Assembly: GCF_003610195.1 (NCBI RefSeq)
Contig: NZ_RAPO01000003.1
Span: forward strand, 434,001-498,000
Direction: 5' to 3'
Source: Halopiger aswanensis
GTDB taxonomy: Archaea > Halobacteriota > Halobacteria > Halobacteriales > Natrialbaceae
DNA length: 64,000 nt
Each line of letters opens with the position of its first letter. Positions within the stretch are counted from its first letter, which is position 1. The position numbers and the translations under genes were made by a program. Under the pieces are notes generated by a model. The model had not been told where the DNA came from. It saw only the letters and a list, made by a program, of their open reading frames with translations, and did no database searches. Below are positions 27,852 to 35,775 of this stretch, one piece after another.

Positions 27852-29201
27852 ATGGCCACCCTCGAGGACCCCGTCGAGATCGGCGGCTGCGAAGTTCCAA
27901 ACCGGCTCTACCGCGCGCCGCTGCTCGAGTGTGCGGGCAACGGCCCCGACGCCGTCGACGCGCTGATCGAGGACCTCGAGCCCGCGGCCGCGTCGGGCGT
28001 CGGCCTCATCTGCCAGGGTGCGACGATCGTCCGCGGTGAGGGCGGCTGCGCCGCGCCGGGGATGACCCGCGTTCACGATCCGGCGTTCGTCTCGCGTCTC
28101 GAACGGTTGACCGATCGGATTCACGACCACGGCGGCCGGATCTTCATCCAACTCGAGCACGGCGGCCTCCGGAGCATGGAGACGTGGCACGCCGAGTACC
28201 GCCGCGAGCATCCCGATCTCGAGCAACTCGCTGTCTCCCGGCCGCCGTGGCAGTTGCGCCTGCTCGACCGGCTGGGATTCCTCTCCTACGACCCGCACGT
28301 ACTCTCGACCGACGAGGTGTACGATCTCGCGGCGGATTTCGGTCGGGCCGCGGCATACGCCGTCGACGCGGGCTACGACGGTATCCACCTCTCCGGGGCG
28401 AATATGGGGATCGTCCAGCAGTTCTGCTCGCCCTTTTACAACCGCCGCGACGACGAGTTCGGCGGCAGTCCCGAAGCGCGACTCGAGTTCCTCGCGCTCG
28501 TCCACGACGAGATCCGCGATCGGGCCGGCGACGTCCCCCTGATGACCAAGGTGCCCGCCGAGACCCCCGCACCGCCGTCGCCGCTCGTCCGCCGGAAACT
28601 CTCGCTGGCCGACGGTGTCGAAATCGCGCGGCGACTCGAGCGGATCGGCTACGACGCGGTGGTGCCCGTGCAGACGTCGGTTATCTGGGACATGAGCATC
28701 GTCCGCGGGGAGTATCCCGAGCGCGCCTGGAACAACGAAGCGCTGCAGGAAGCGTACGACGCGGCCTTCGGCGGGTCGGCGCGTCGTCGGTTGGTCGCGC
28801 TCGGAAACTGGCTCGAGTCGCTCCAGTACGATTTCGAACCCGCCTGGAACGAGGATTTCTGTCGACGGGTCCGCGAGCGGGTGTCGATTCCTGTGCTTGC
28901 AGAGGGTGGTATTCGGGACCGGGCACAGATGGATCGGCTCCTGGGCGAGGGGAAGGCGGAGCCCGCATGCGATATGGTCGGCATGGCTCGCCCCTTCTAC
29001 GCCGAACCGCGACTGGGCGCGCGGCTGCTCGAGACCGACTCCGAGACCGAAAATCCACGAGTCGTCTGCGAAAGCTGCAACAACTGTACGGTGCCGCAGG
29101 TAACCGGCGCGCCGGGGATCTGCCGGACGCCCGACGTGTTGCGGCGGCGCGGCGAACTCGAGCGCGAGGGGGCGTACGAATTTTGGCGGTCCGAGTCGTA
29201 G
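27852..29201 (+). CDS. Old Yellow Enzyme / 2,4-dienoyl-CoA reductase-type NADH:flavin oxidoreductase
   Basis: A 449-residue FMN enzyme. The start at 27852 (MATLEDPVEIGGCEVPNRLY) fits the family. The barrel has IFIQLEHGGLRS, GYDGIHLSGANMGIVQQFCS, FYNRRDDEFGGSPEARLEF (FMN/substrate residues) and IPVLAEGGIRDRAQMDRLL. Near the C-terminus CESCNNC followed by a Cys 12 residues later supplies a [4Fe-4S] cluster, which places it in the dienoyl-CoA reductase/trimethylamine dehydrogenase branch. It lacks the long C-terminal FAD/NAD domain of full-length bacterial dienoyl-CoA reductase, so electrons must come from a partner. Substrate unknown. Confidence 0.88.
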   Translation: MATLEDPVEIGGCEVPNRLYRAPLLECAGNGPDAVDALIEDLEPAAASGVGLICQGATIVRGEGGCAAPGMTRVHDPAFVSRLERLTDRIHDHGGRIFIQLEHGGLRSMETWHAEYRREHPDLEQLAVSRPPWQLRLLDRLGFLSYDPHVLSTDEVYDLAADFGRAAAYAVDAGYDGIHLSGANMGIVQQFCSPFYNRRDDEFGGSPEARLEFLALVHDEIRDRAGDVPLMTKVPAETPAPPSPLVRRKLSLADGVEIARRLERIGYDAVVPVQTSVIWDMSIVRGEYPERAWNNEALQEAYDAAFGGSARRRLVALGNWLESLQYDFEPAWNEDFCRRVRERVSIPVLAEGGIRDRAQMDRLLGEGKAEPACDMVGMARPFYAEPRLGARLLETDSETENPRVVCESCNNCTVPQVTGAPGICRTPDVLRRRGELEREGAYEFWRSES

Positions 29202-29216
29202 TACGAAAGGAAGGTT

Positions 29217-29894
29217 TCAGGGCGTGATAACGGTACTCGTCAACTCGGCGAGAGTCCCTTCGACCGTGTAGTCGGGCGCTTCGACTCTGAACGGCGACGC
29301 AGTCGACCCCGCGTAATGTAGCTGTAGCGTGTACGACCCGTCCTCGGCGATCGGCGCTGCTTCGTTGCGGTCGGCGTCGACCTGCTCGAGCATGACCATC
29401 TCGCCGGCGTAGCTGGCGTCGGACTGTCCCTCGATCTTGTAGGTTGTACGCTCCTGTGAGACCGCCGATCCCTCGAGTGGATATCCGTTATCGATCCAGG
29501 CCTGAAACCCTTCGTCGAGCGCGTACACCTCCTCGTACCCGTCGTCGATCAGCGATGCGGCTCGCATGGACGACAGGTGGTGCGGGCACCCACAGTAGGT
29601 GACGATCTGCGTATCGGTCGACCACTCTTCGGCTGGATCGTTTTCGGTCCCGTCCGGTGCAGGCGAAAAGACGGCACCGGCAATGTGTCCCTGTTCGTAC
29701 TGATTCCGACCGCGCGCATCGGCAAAGTTCGCCTCGTCGTTCTCGTACCACTCGTACACGTCGTCGATCGGAGCGAGGGGCACCTCGATCCCGTTCGTGG
29801 TCGTCGTTTCGTATCCGTCATTGCCGCCGAGACAGCCAGCGACGGTCCCGAGGGCCGTCGCCCCACCGAGTCCGAGAAACGTCCGTCGGTTCAT
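29217..29894 (-). CDS. Tat-exported rhodanese-like lipoprotein
   Basis: A 225-residue protein. The N-terminus is a Tat lipoprotein signal (NRRTFLGLGGATALG, lipobox TVAGC). A rhodanese domain follows: NFADARGRNQYEQGHIAGAV, then IVTYCGCPHHLSSMRAASL with the active-site Cys in TYCGCPH, and YALDEGFQAWIDNGYPLEGS. The last 80 residues form a small beta domain (SYTLQLHYAGSTASPFRVEA). It probably handles sulfur or persulfide on the outer face of the membrane. Its stop faces the Old Yellow Enzyme gene 16 bases away; the two converge. Confidence 0.87.
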   Translation of the reverse strand: MNRRTFLGLGGATALGTVAGCLGGNDGYETTTTNGIEVPLAPIDDVYEWYENDEANFADARGRNQYEQGHIAGAVFSPAPDGTENDPAEEWSTDTQIVTYCGCPHHLSSMRAASLIDDGYEEVYALDEGFQAWIDNGYPLEGSAVSQERTTYKIEGQSDASYAGEMVMLEQVDADRNEAAPIAEDGSYTLQLHYAGSTASPFRVEAPDYTVEGTLAELTSTVITP

Positions 29895-30035
29895 ATATTA
29901 CCCTCTAACGAGGATGGAAAGATAGGGTTTCTGGTGACGGACGTGTTATCGGCAGGTTGGACCGACCCCTTCGTTTCAACTGGAAACCAGCCGACGGTAC
30001 GCAGGGAAGACTCGAGTCGAAAGAACGGAAAGGAG

Positions 30036-30108
30036 TAGTCCCACCAGGATTCGAACCTGGGTCGAAGCCCCCAGAAGGCTTCAGGATTGGCCACTACCCT
30101 ATGGGACT
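30036..30108 (-). tRNA. tRNA-Gln (anticodon CTG)
   Basis: On the minus strand a full cloverleaf can be drawn: acceptor AGTCCCA (30108-30102) pairs with TGGGACT (30043-30037), with A as discriminator at 30036. The T arm is CCAGG-TTCGAAT-CCTGG. The anticodon stem AAGCC/GGCTT closes the loop TTCTGGG, which places CTG at positions 34-36 and T at 33. The 3' CCA is not encoded. The anticodon reads CAG codons, i.e. glutamine, which in haloarchaea is first charged with Glu and then amidated. No intron is seen. Confidence 0.93.
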
Positions 30109-30248
30109 TGACATGTTTCGTCGGTCTCCGCTTACCGACGACGTATCAGGTCGTAGTAGGGGAGTATATTAGAGTGTTACGAACTGAGTCGGGGATGCGA
30201 ATGAGTCTGAATGGCGTGCAAACCTCAGCAAGCGACACCTACGCTCGG

Positions 30249-31037
30249 CTATTCGTAGTTCGGCGGATCATAGTGTTCCTTTCGATGGCAATTCGCACAG
30301 AGGACGGTACACCGTTCTATTTCGGTTCGAATTCGTTCTTTCGGTCGATTATCCGCGACCAGCCTCGTAACGGATGCCTCCTTCGTATTTCGGTCGTGAT
30401 GAAAGTCTAAACACGCGGGGTCAGTCGCAGTACAGCGGTTACAGCCGGCGTTACGTTCCCTATTGTGTATCCATCGACGACGGTTCTGGGCTGGCTGTAC
30501 GTAATGGAGCTTCCGGTGACAATTCGCACAGAGAACGTCACACTTCTCGATTTCGTCGCGAAGTCGCGCCTTCCCGTAGCCGTAGGTGACCATCTTCCCG
30601 ACTGCCATCTCCTTCGCGGTAGTATCGACGTGGTGAAAGTCGAGACACGCGGCAGTATCGGTCCCACACCGTGAACACCCTCGATTTCGCTTTATCTCGT
30701 TGAGCCACGAACGAAGCCGTGATCGGCGGCGCAACGACCGCTCCGTATTCCACTCGGCGTTTCGGTAGTGCCATCGCTGATCGACCGAAAGTTCCTCCCA
30801 GACGAGATCGGACGGAAGCTCGATGTCGTCCGGTTTCGGTTGTACGCGAGAGCCCCTCGAGGAGGACGTCTCGAGCCCCACAATTTCTTTCGCCTCGCTC
30901 CACCCGCCCCACGTCCGGATGATAGTCGCGGACGCCGGCGTCAAGCCCAGTTCCTCGTACTCGGCCTTCGTCGGAGATTCGCCGAGCCGTTCGGCGGCCT
31001 CCCGCAGCGCCTCGAGACACTCCGCTTCGGTCGTCAC
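30249..31037 (-). CDS. Double-HNH protein with homing-endonuclease-associated repeat
   Basis: A 262-residue protein starting at GTG 31037. Residues 1-55 ([20 protein letters not shown], then [20 protein letters not shown]) match the small helical repeat that accompanies HNH homing endonucleases. Two HNH units follow: [16 protein letters not shown] to [14 protein letters not shown] (about 121-179) and [16 protein letters not shown] to [14 protein letters not shown] (about 199-256). Both keep the zinc cysteines and the DFHH and CHRK residues. A TATA-like box at 31061-31068 lies 27 bases before the GTG, so a leaderless gene is likely and the longer open frame upstream is not coding. The next gene downstream is tRNA-Gln. 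Confidence 0.75.
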   Translation of the reverse strand: MTTEAECLEALREAAERLGESPTKAEYEELGLTPASATIIRTWGGWSEAKEIVGLETSSSRGSRVQPKPDDIELPSDLVWEELSVDQRWHYRNAEWNTERSLRRRSRLRSWLNEIKRNRGCSRCGTDTAACLDFHHVDTTAKEMAVGKMVTYGYGKARLRDEIEKCDVLCANCHRKLHYVQPAQNRRRWIHNRERNAGCNRCTATDPACLDFHHDRNTKEASVTRLVADNRPKERIRTEIERCTVLCANCHRKEHYDPPNYE

Positions 31038-31060
31038 GCCCCGATTGGTCGCGGCATCCG

Positions 31061-31068
31061 ATATAAAC
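31061..31068 (-). promoter_or_regulatory. TATA-like box of the double-HNH gene
   Basis: GTTTATAT on the minus strand, centred 27 bases before the GTG at 31037. It decides the start: the frame is open for another 640 bases upstream but overlaps purO on the other strand. Confidence 0.55.
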
Positions 31069-31157
31069 GTGCGGCCACGACAACCCCGGTTCCGGCGAAT
31101 ATAGCCAGGCGATCGCAAACCGATACGGCTTTTCCGCTCTCTCGAGCACCCACGCGT

Positions 31158-31748
31158 ATGTACGTCGGACGCTTCGTCGTCGTCGGTCCCGAGGTCGGCG
31201 CCTACCGCGTCTCCTCGCGATCGTTCCCGAACCGCAAGCTCACCGAACGCGAGGACGCCCTGACGGTGGGCCCTACGGAGGACGCCCCCGAAACGGACAA
31301 CCCCTACGTCTCCTACAACTGCCTGCGGGTCGTCGAGACGCCCACGGGCGAGACGGCCGCCTTCGGCAACGGCTCGCACGTCGATCCGATCGCGGAGAAA
31401 CTCGAGTTGGGCTACCCCGCCCGCGACGCGCTCGCGGAGAGCCTGCTCGCGCTGGATTACGAGAAGGACGACTACGATACGCCACGCATCGCGGCGACGA
31501 TCGGGGACGACGGGGAGGCGCTGATCGGCACCGTCCGCAAGGACGCGCTGCTGGTCGAAACCGTCGACGAGCCGACGCTGGTCGCGACCTACGAGAAGAA
31601 CGCCCCCGAGTCGTTCGATTTCACGGCCGAGAGCGCATCCGAGGCAGCGAGCGAGGCCTATGACCTCGAGTTCGAGCACGCGGTCTGTGCGGCCGGCGTC
31701 ACGCGGACCGACGACGGGTTCGAGACGGCGATCGAGAACGGCAACTGA
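31158..31748 (+). CDS. purO: Archaeal IMP cyclohydrolase
   Basis: A 196-residue enzyme closing the purine ring to form IMP, the archaeal PurO type unrelated to bacterial PurH. Seen are [20 protein letters not shown] at the start, [70 protein letters not shown] and [20 protein letters not shown]. Length and order fit the family. The start at 31158 is the only Met before the conserved N-terminus; the longer open frame upstream overlaps the HNH gene on the other strand. Confidence 0.92.
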   Translation: MYVGRFVVVGPEVGAYRVSSRSFPNRKLTEREDALTVGPTEDAPETDNPYVSYNCLRVVETPTGETAAFGNGSHVDPIAEKLELGYPARDALAESLLALDYEKDDYDTPRIAATIGDDGEALIGTVRKDALLVETVDEPTLVATYEKNAPESFDFTAESASEAASEAYDLEFEHAVCAAGVTRTDDGFETAIENGN

Positions 31749-31801
31749 GCGCGAGCAGCCAACCTACAAACCCCTCGCGTGCGTTACCTTCGCGCAGGAC
31801 G

Positions 31802-32470
31802 ATGAAGGTCGGACTCATCTCGGACGTCCACGGCAATCGGGTCGCCCTCGAGACCGTCCTCGAGGAGATGCCGCCGGTCGATCAGCTGCTGTGTGCGGGC
31901 GACGTGGTCGGCTACAACCCCTGGCCGGCCGACTGCGTCGACGAGCTCCGGGAGCGCGACGTCCCCACGGTGATGGGGAACCACGACGCCGCGGTCGCCG
32001 CGGAGACGCCCTTCCGGTTCAACGGGATGGCCCGCGCGGGCGTCGAGTACGCCGAGACACAGCTTTCGGACGACCAACTCGAGTGGCTCGCGGACCTCCC
32101 AGTCGAGCGTACCGAATGCGACGGGCGGGTGAAACTCGTCCACGGCCACCCGGACGATCCGGACCGCTATACGCGGTACACCTACCCCGAGGAGTTCTCC
32201 GCCAGGATGCTCGGCGACGAGGACGTGCTCGTGCTCGGTCACACCCACGTCCAGGGCGTCCGCAAGTACGCGGAGGGGATCGTCGTCAACCCCGGCAGCG
32301 TCGGCCAACCGCGGGACGGCGATCCGCGAGCGGGCTACGCGGTGGTCGATCTCGACGCGATGACCGTCGACACCTATCGGGTCGAGTACGACATCGACGC
32401 GGTTCAGGAGGCCATCAGGGAGGCCGGCCTTCCCGAACGGATCGGGAGTCGACTCGAGCGCGGGAAGTGA
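31802..32470 (+). CDS. YfcE/MJ0936-type metallophosphoesterase
   Basis: A 222-residue phosphodiesterase-like protein. The metal-binding motifs are MKVGLISDVHGNRVALETVL, LLCAGDVVGYNPWPADCVDE, TVMGNHDAAVA, LVHGHPDDPDRY and VLVLGHTHVQGVRKYAEGI, ending with VVNPGSVGQPRDGDPRAGYA. This is the small archaeal/bacterial family that hydrolyses phosphodiesters in a metal-dependent way; the natural substrate is unknown. It follows purO by 53 bases and precedes the cysE leader by 39 bases on the same strand. Confidence 0.9.
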   Translation: MKVGLISDVHGNRVALETVLEEMPPVDQLLCAGDVVGYNPWPADCVDELRERDVPTVMGNHDAAVAAETPFRFNGMARAGVEYAETQLSDDQLEWLADLPVERTECDGRVKLVHGHPDDPDRYTRYTYPEEFSARMLGDEDVLVLGHTHVQGVRKYAEGIVVNPGSVGQPRDGDPRAGYAVVDLDAMTVDTYRVEYDIDAVQEAIREAGLPERIGSRLERGK

Positions 32471-32479
32471 AACGAACCC

Positions 32480-32485
32480 TTTTAG
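32480..32485 (+). promoter_or_regulatory. TATA-like box of the polycysteine leader and cysE
   Basis: TTTTAG centred 27 bases before the ATG at 32510. This is the spacing of leaderless haloarchaeal genes and places the likely transcription start at or next to the leader-ORF start codon. Confidence 0.45.
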
Positions 32486-32509
32486 GCTGCCTCACCGGTA
32501 TGCCCGGAT

Positions 32510-32668
32510 ATGGTATTTCCCGGCCACACCGCGCGCATCGACAGGGACCAGCGTCGTCGCGTCGGGGGCCGGTGTTGTTGCTGCCAGCGTCGTCAGCGGC
32601 GACGGCGTCACTCCGTAATCGATCCGACTGCGTTCGACGAGGTGAACGATGTTTCGACGGCTGCGTGA
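32510..32668 (+). CDS. Polycysteine leader ORF upstream of cysE
   Basis: A 52-codon ORF. The peptide is basic (14 Arg) and has four consecutive Cys codons, TGT TGT TGC TGC at 32573-32584 (residues 22-25), followed by an Arg/Gln run. Haloarchaeal proteins contain very little cysteine, so this is not chance-like. The ORF ends with TGA at 32666-32668, 20 bases inside cysE and in a different frame, so its translation is physically linked to cysE translation. By analogy with polycysteine short ORFs known in mycobacteria, ribosome stalling at the Cys codons during cysteine shortage would raise cysE output. The regulatory role is inferred. Confidence 0.6.
   Translation: MVFPGHTARIDRDQRRRVGGRCCCCQRRQRRRRHSVIDPTAFDEVNDVSTAA
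32639..32645 (+). promoter_or_regulatory. Shine-Dalgarno of cysE inside the leader ORF
   Basis: GAGGTGA ends 3 bases before the cysE ATG. It is a strong haloarchaeal ribosome site lying within the leader ORF's coding sequence, so a ribosome translating or stalled in the leader would change its accessibility. Confidence 0.6.
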
Positions 32669-33161
32669 GGACACTCGGGCGATGTGCGAGCGCGACCCCG
32701 CCGCGAAGAGGTGTCTCGAGGTCGCGCTGGCCTATCCGGGCGTCCACGCGGTCTGGGGCCACCGGATCAGCAACTGGCTCTGGAATCGGGACCTGCAACT
32801 CGTTGCACGGCTGTTCTCGCACCTCGTGCGGCTGCTGACCGGCGTCGAGATCCACCCGGCTGCGGATCTCGGCCGGCGGGTAACGATCGACCACGGTATG
32901 GGCGTCGTCATCGGCGAAACCGCCGAGATCGGCGACGACGTCCATATGTACCACGGCGTCACGCTCGGCGGCGATACGAACGAGCCGGTCAAGCGCCATC
33001 CAACTGTGGAGGACGGCGTCCAGATCGGCGCGAACGCGACGCTGCTGGGCGACATCACGATCGGCGAGGACGCGGCCGTCGGCGCCGGCTCGGTCGTCAC
33101 CGACGACGTGGAGCCCGGGGCGACCGTCGTCGGCGTGCCGGCGAAGCGAGTCGACGACTGA
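32649..33161 (+). CDS. cysE: Serine O-acetyltransferase
   Basis: A 170-residue enzyme making O-acetylserine, the committed step to cysteine. The N-terminal helices ([34 protein letters not shown]) lead into the left-handed beta-helix: [80 protein letters not shown] and VPAKRVDD. The catalytic His and Asp in the IDHGMG and YHGVTLGG segments are present. Length matches the short CysE form. It has its own Shine-Dalgarno and is overlapped at its 5' end by the polycysteine leader, which probably regulates it. Confidence 0.94.
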   Translation: MFRRLREDTRAMCERDPAAKRCLEVALAYPGVHAVWGHRISNWLWNRDLQLVARLFSHLVRLLTGVEIHPAADLGRRVTIDHGMGVVIGETAEIGDDVHMYHGVTLGGDTNEPVKRHPTVEDGVQIGANATLLGDITIGEDAAVGAGSVVTDDVEPGATVVGVPAKRVDD

Positions 33162-33200
33162 GACTGAACGGCGTCGCTCGAGGTACTTGCTACGAGACCG

Positions 33201-33572
33201 TCACTGCTGCTCGTCGCTCACCGTTCCGTCCGTGCCCGGCGGCGACTCTGACGCCGGCACACCGTCGTCCGTTTCGGCGTCGCTCGAGGACTCGCCCACC
33301 GCCTCGTCGGTCATCGTCTCCTCGGGATCGGATCGGTAGCCCAACTCGAGGTGAAGCTTCGCGGTGCAGTCCATTCCGGTTTCGTCGACGTCGGTCTCGT
33401 CCTCCTGCTGGTTGAGGTAGCCGTTGCAGCGACCGTGTTTGACGACGTTCATCAGCGTCGCAGCCGAGCCGCACTCGGGGCAGTCGATGTAGTAGTTGCC
33501 GTCGTCGTCCTGGTGCCAGGCGTCGGGCGTGAGTTCAGTGTATGCGGCGTCTTCGTGGTCGCGCTGGCTCAT
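33201..33572 (-). CDS. Cysteine-containing acidic hypothetical protein
   Basis: A 123-residue protein. The first 80 residues look like a zinc-binding domain: DGNYYIDCPECGSAATLM, VVKHGRCNGYLNQQ and TGMDCTAKLHLELGY. The remaining 40 residues are disordered Asp/Ser/Glu-rich sequence. The start at 33572 (MSQRDHEDA) avoids a nine-codon hydrophobic extension. I do not recognise a named family with certainty. It converges with cysE. Confidence 0.65.
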   Translation of the reverse strand: MSQRDHEDAAYTELTPDAWHQDDDGNYYIDCPECGSAATLMNVVKHGRCNGYLNQQEDETDVDETGMDCTAKLHLELGYRSDPEETMTDEAVGESSSDAETDDGVPASESPPGTDGTVSDEQQ

Positions 33573-33830
33573 AGGTGTACGCGCCAGCGCGACAGTCATA
33601 AAGCGGCACCCGGAGATCGCAAACCGGCCGTCTCCTCGAGTGAAGCGTCACGGCGGTGCTCGCGGTGCTCCAAGTCGCGCCGGCGCACTGCGGTCGAAAT
33701 CGCATCGCTCTCGACCGCGACCCTGACGCAGCATTCGGAGTTTTTCCGGTGGAGCTCTGGCCAGCAGAGACTGTTAGCTGATCGGGCGACAGTCCCCTGA
33801 GAAAAGAGTCGATCGACGGAAGGTCGGGAG

Positions 33831-34367
33831 TTACGGCAGCCTGTACCCCAGCACGTCTATCCGGCTGCTTACAAAGCGTACATGTTCACTCGTCGTGACT
33901 TCCTGATCAACGTCTGAAAGATCGAGCAGCATCGCTCCGCATCCGAGTGAAATAACTGCCGAAGAGAGGTCCTCGAGGGACGCAGGATCGAGTCCCCGCC
34001 CTCGATCACCCGGTTCGAATCCGTCTACGAGCCGTATCTCCTCCAGCAACGTGGCGGTATCGTCAACGACGGCTTCGACGGTCCCCTGGAACGCGTGGTC
34101 CTGCCATCCAGTCGGATTGTCTGTCGACGGGTCGATCAAACGTTCCCCGGATTCGACGGGGACCACTTCTGTCGTCATCGTCGCCATTAGTAGTACTTCC
34201 ACGTCTCTCTGTTCGAGCCACTCGGCAGTCGCAACCTGAAGAGCGCCGCCTTTGCTCTGCTTGTAGCCGTCGAACACGCCAAACTTCGTTCCGTCTACCG
34301 AGACGATGATGCGTGGCTGTCCGTTTTTCGGCCCGACGTCGTCGATATGTGCATTGATGAGTTCCAT
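33831..34367 (-). CDS. Putative immunity protein of an orphan toxin cassette
   Basis: A 178-residue acidic protein I do not recognise by family. It has a beta-rich start (INAHIDDVGPKNGQPRIIVS then VDGTKFGVFDGYKQSKGG), a central AVVDDTATLLEEIRLVDGF helix and a C-terminal VISLGCGAMLLDLSDVDQEV. It begins 16 bases after the stop of the toxin-tip ORF at 34384-34851 on the same strand, the position of an immunity gene in polymorphic toxin loci. Opening with a residue stretch naming the DNA-pairing-like motif VSVDGTKFGVFDGYK is noted without a function. The role is inferred from position only. Confidence 0.5.
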   Translation of the reverse strand: MELINAHIDDVGPKNGQPRIIVSVDGTKFGVFDGYKQSKGGALQVATAEWLEQRDVEVLLMATMTTEVVPVESGERLIDPSTDNPTGWQDHAFQGTVEAVVDDTATLLEEIRLVDGFEPGDRGRGLDPASLEDLSSAVISLGCGAMLLDLSDVDQEVTTSEHVRFVSSRIDVLGYRLP

Positions 34368-34383
34368 CGTGATCAGTAGGTAT

Positions 34384-34851
34384 CTACGGCAGGTTTTGGG
34401 GATATGCTGTTTGAGTGAACCCGTTCGATCCCACGTAGACCGTGACTGGTTTCTTGTCCGATTCTACCTTGTAGACGAAGACCGCCTTACCATCGCTAGT
34501 GGTCGTGACTCTGTCCGGGTTTCGGATGATACTGTTCACGAGACTCTCGACGCCGTCGGAACTATCGATAGATTCGTACTTATTTACGAGGTCACTCGTG
34601 TGTTTGTCATCGATGTGGCGCCATCCGGTCCCGTCATCTCCGGGAACACCTCGTTCAATCCAGACGATGTCGTTGTCGAGCCCCGGGACGTCGTTCTGCT
34701 TCTTCACAACCCACCGAGTCTCGCCGAGATTACCATTACTACGGACGACCTCTAGGAGGTCGCTCGCACTTATGCTGGAGTCGATCAACGTATCGGTAAT
34801 TCGGCGGAGATGATCGGCCTCGAGGTCGCCCTCGCCGTAGCCGACGAGCAT
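34384..34851 (-). pseudogene. Stand-alone toxin tip (orphan C-terminal cassette)
   Basis: A 155-residue open frame homologous to the C-terminus of the 1,832-residue protein upstream. It begins YGEGDLEADHLRRITDTL, against YGEGDIDADHLQRMNKLL there. Both share RWV/LxV, then IVWIERGVPGDD against LRWLERGVFNPD, then WRHIDDKH against YLEARHID, and both end near QTAYP or RTAYP. Homology continues about 12 codons before the ATG (RVNDATATRML against RVDDATTRQML) until a stop codon, so it lacks its own N-terminal delivery part. It is therefore a displaced or silent cassette that could recombine onto the large gene. Confidence 0.7.
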
Positions 34852-34882
34852 CCGGGTAGCAGTCGCATCGTTGACCCTCCCG
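34807..34882 (-). repeat. Toxin junction repeat, copy in the orphan cassette
   Basis: A 76-base block aligning without gaps to 36885-36960. By hand count about three quarters of bases match, including the identical run tcgccctcgccgtagc. It encodes the RVNDATATRML..YGEGD segment at the boundary between the conserved carrier and the variable tip, where a crossover could swap tips. Confidence 0.65.
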
Positions 34883-34893
34883 AGCCACGTCTT

Positions 34894-35430
34894 CTACGAG
34901 GCTCGATCGGTGTTGCTTCTGGGCTCTTCAGCCCTGGCGATTTCTTCCCGAATTTGCTCCATCACGTCCCGAGTCCGCAGGTTCGGATTCATCTCGATAA
35001 CTGTATCGTGAAAGTCTCGAGCAGTTTCTACGACTTCCTCGATCCACGCCTCTTTTAATACAGGTCGAGAGGTGTCAATATCGAGGCGGTCGTCCGGGTT
35101 TCGAGCACCCATCAAGGTCGAGCTTTTCGCCACGTTGACCGCTTCGTCGTCCCACGGTTCGACTACCATCCAAGATGGTCCGAATTCGAACTCGATTATG
35201 TAGCGCTCGTCAGAGAGTACCGCATCCACCGAGTCGAGTAGGTTGAGGACGATTCCACATGCGAATCCCGTTACGCCGCTGTCGGAACTCCCCCATATGT
35301 ACATCTCGCGGACCGCTATCGAGACCTCGATCCATCCGTCCGGATTCTGCTTCTCGGAAACTCTCTGCCGGTACTCCGAGTCGTAGTGGAACGTGATCGT
35401 CGCCGAGTCAGTGGGCGCAGTTTCGTTCAT
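34894..35430 (-). CDS. Putative immunity protein
   Basis: A 178-residue acidic protein of unknown family. The start at 35430 (MNETAPTDSATITFHYDSEY) is preferred to an extension with a basic start. Visible parts are a beta-rich N half (WIEVSIAVREMYIWGSSDSG, IIEFEFGPSWMVVEPWDDEA) and a helical C half (KEAWIEEVVETARDFHDTVI, DVMEQIREEIARAEEPRS). Its outline resembles the gene at 35776: a segment with D-E/D-A-V, then helices of similar length. It sits just upstream of the orphan toxin tip within a run of small minus-strand genes behind the large toxin gene, so immunity is the best guess. Confidence 0.5.
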   Translation of the reverse strand: MNETAPTDSATITFHYDSEYRQRVSEKQNPDGWIEVSIAVREMYIWGSSDSGVTGFACGIVLNLLDSVDAVLSDERYIIEFEFGPSWMVVEPWDDEAVNVAKSSTLMGARNPDDRLDIDTSRPVLKEAWIEEVVETARDFHDTVIEMNPNLRTRDVMEQIREEIARAEEPRSNTDRAS

Positions 35431-35461
35431 GTTGTATCGATAAACCCTCCGTCCCCGTCGT

Positions 35462-35775
35462 TTAGTTGCGGTACCCACCGCTTGACAGCAGATCTACTGA
35501 GCGGATATGCAGTTTCAACTTCCCATTAGGCAATACGAGGACCCGCATATTATCGATACCATTATCGAGATATCCGTTCTCTTTTGGACGGAAATAGTAT
35601 TTAGGGCACCGGTGACTGGTCAGAAGAGATTCGGTCGCTCGAGCCGTCATGTCAGAACGAGCGCGACTGGTCCATGAGAAATCCGGTGGTGGCGGACTGA
35701 TCGGTTGGTTACAGGAAAATAGCGAGACACTACAACCCGATGCAGTAGGTGATTCACCAGATCCGGTACCGGTAG
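35462..35775 (-). pseudogene. Remnant of another toxin C-terminus
   Basis: The frame ending at 35462 has its first ATG at 35650 (62 residues) but stays open upstream to the end of the preceding gene. Its end, YLDNGIDNMRVLVLPNGKLK, lines up with FVDRTGVSEIEVIIRNGNVR at the C-terminus of the large protein: a strand ending in NG followed by another strand. The terminal AYP is absent. It lies directly behind the first immunity gene, where a replaced older toxin end would be expected. Codon use is poor, so it is probably not a functional gene. Confidence 0.4.

Noticed and set aside
30036-30108. Reading the tRNA as tRNA-Glu or a Leu tRNA
   Set aside because: The seven-base loop TTCTGGG closed by AAGCC/GGCTT places CTG at the anticodon, which is glutamine, and there is no long variable arm as in Leu or Ser tRNAs.
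33573-33830. Short frames in the gap between the zinc-binding protein and the first cassette gene
   Set aside because: None has acidic composition, a Shine-Dalgarno or a promoter; I see no gene in this 258-base gap.
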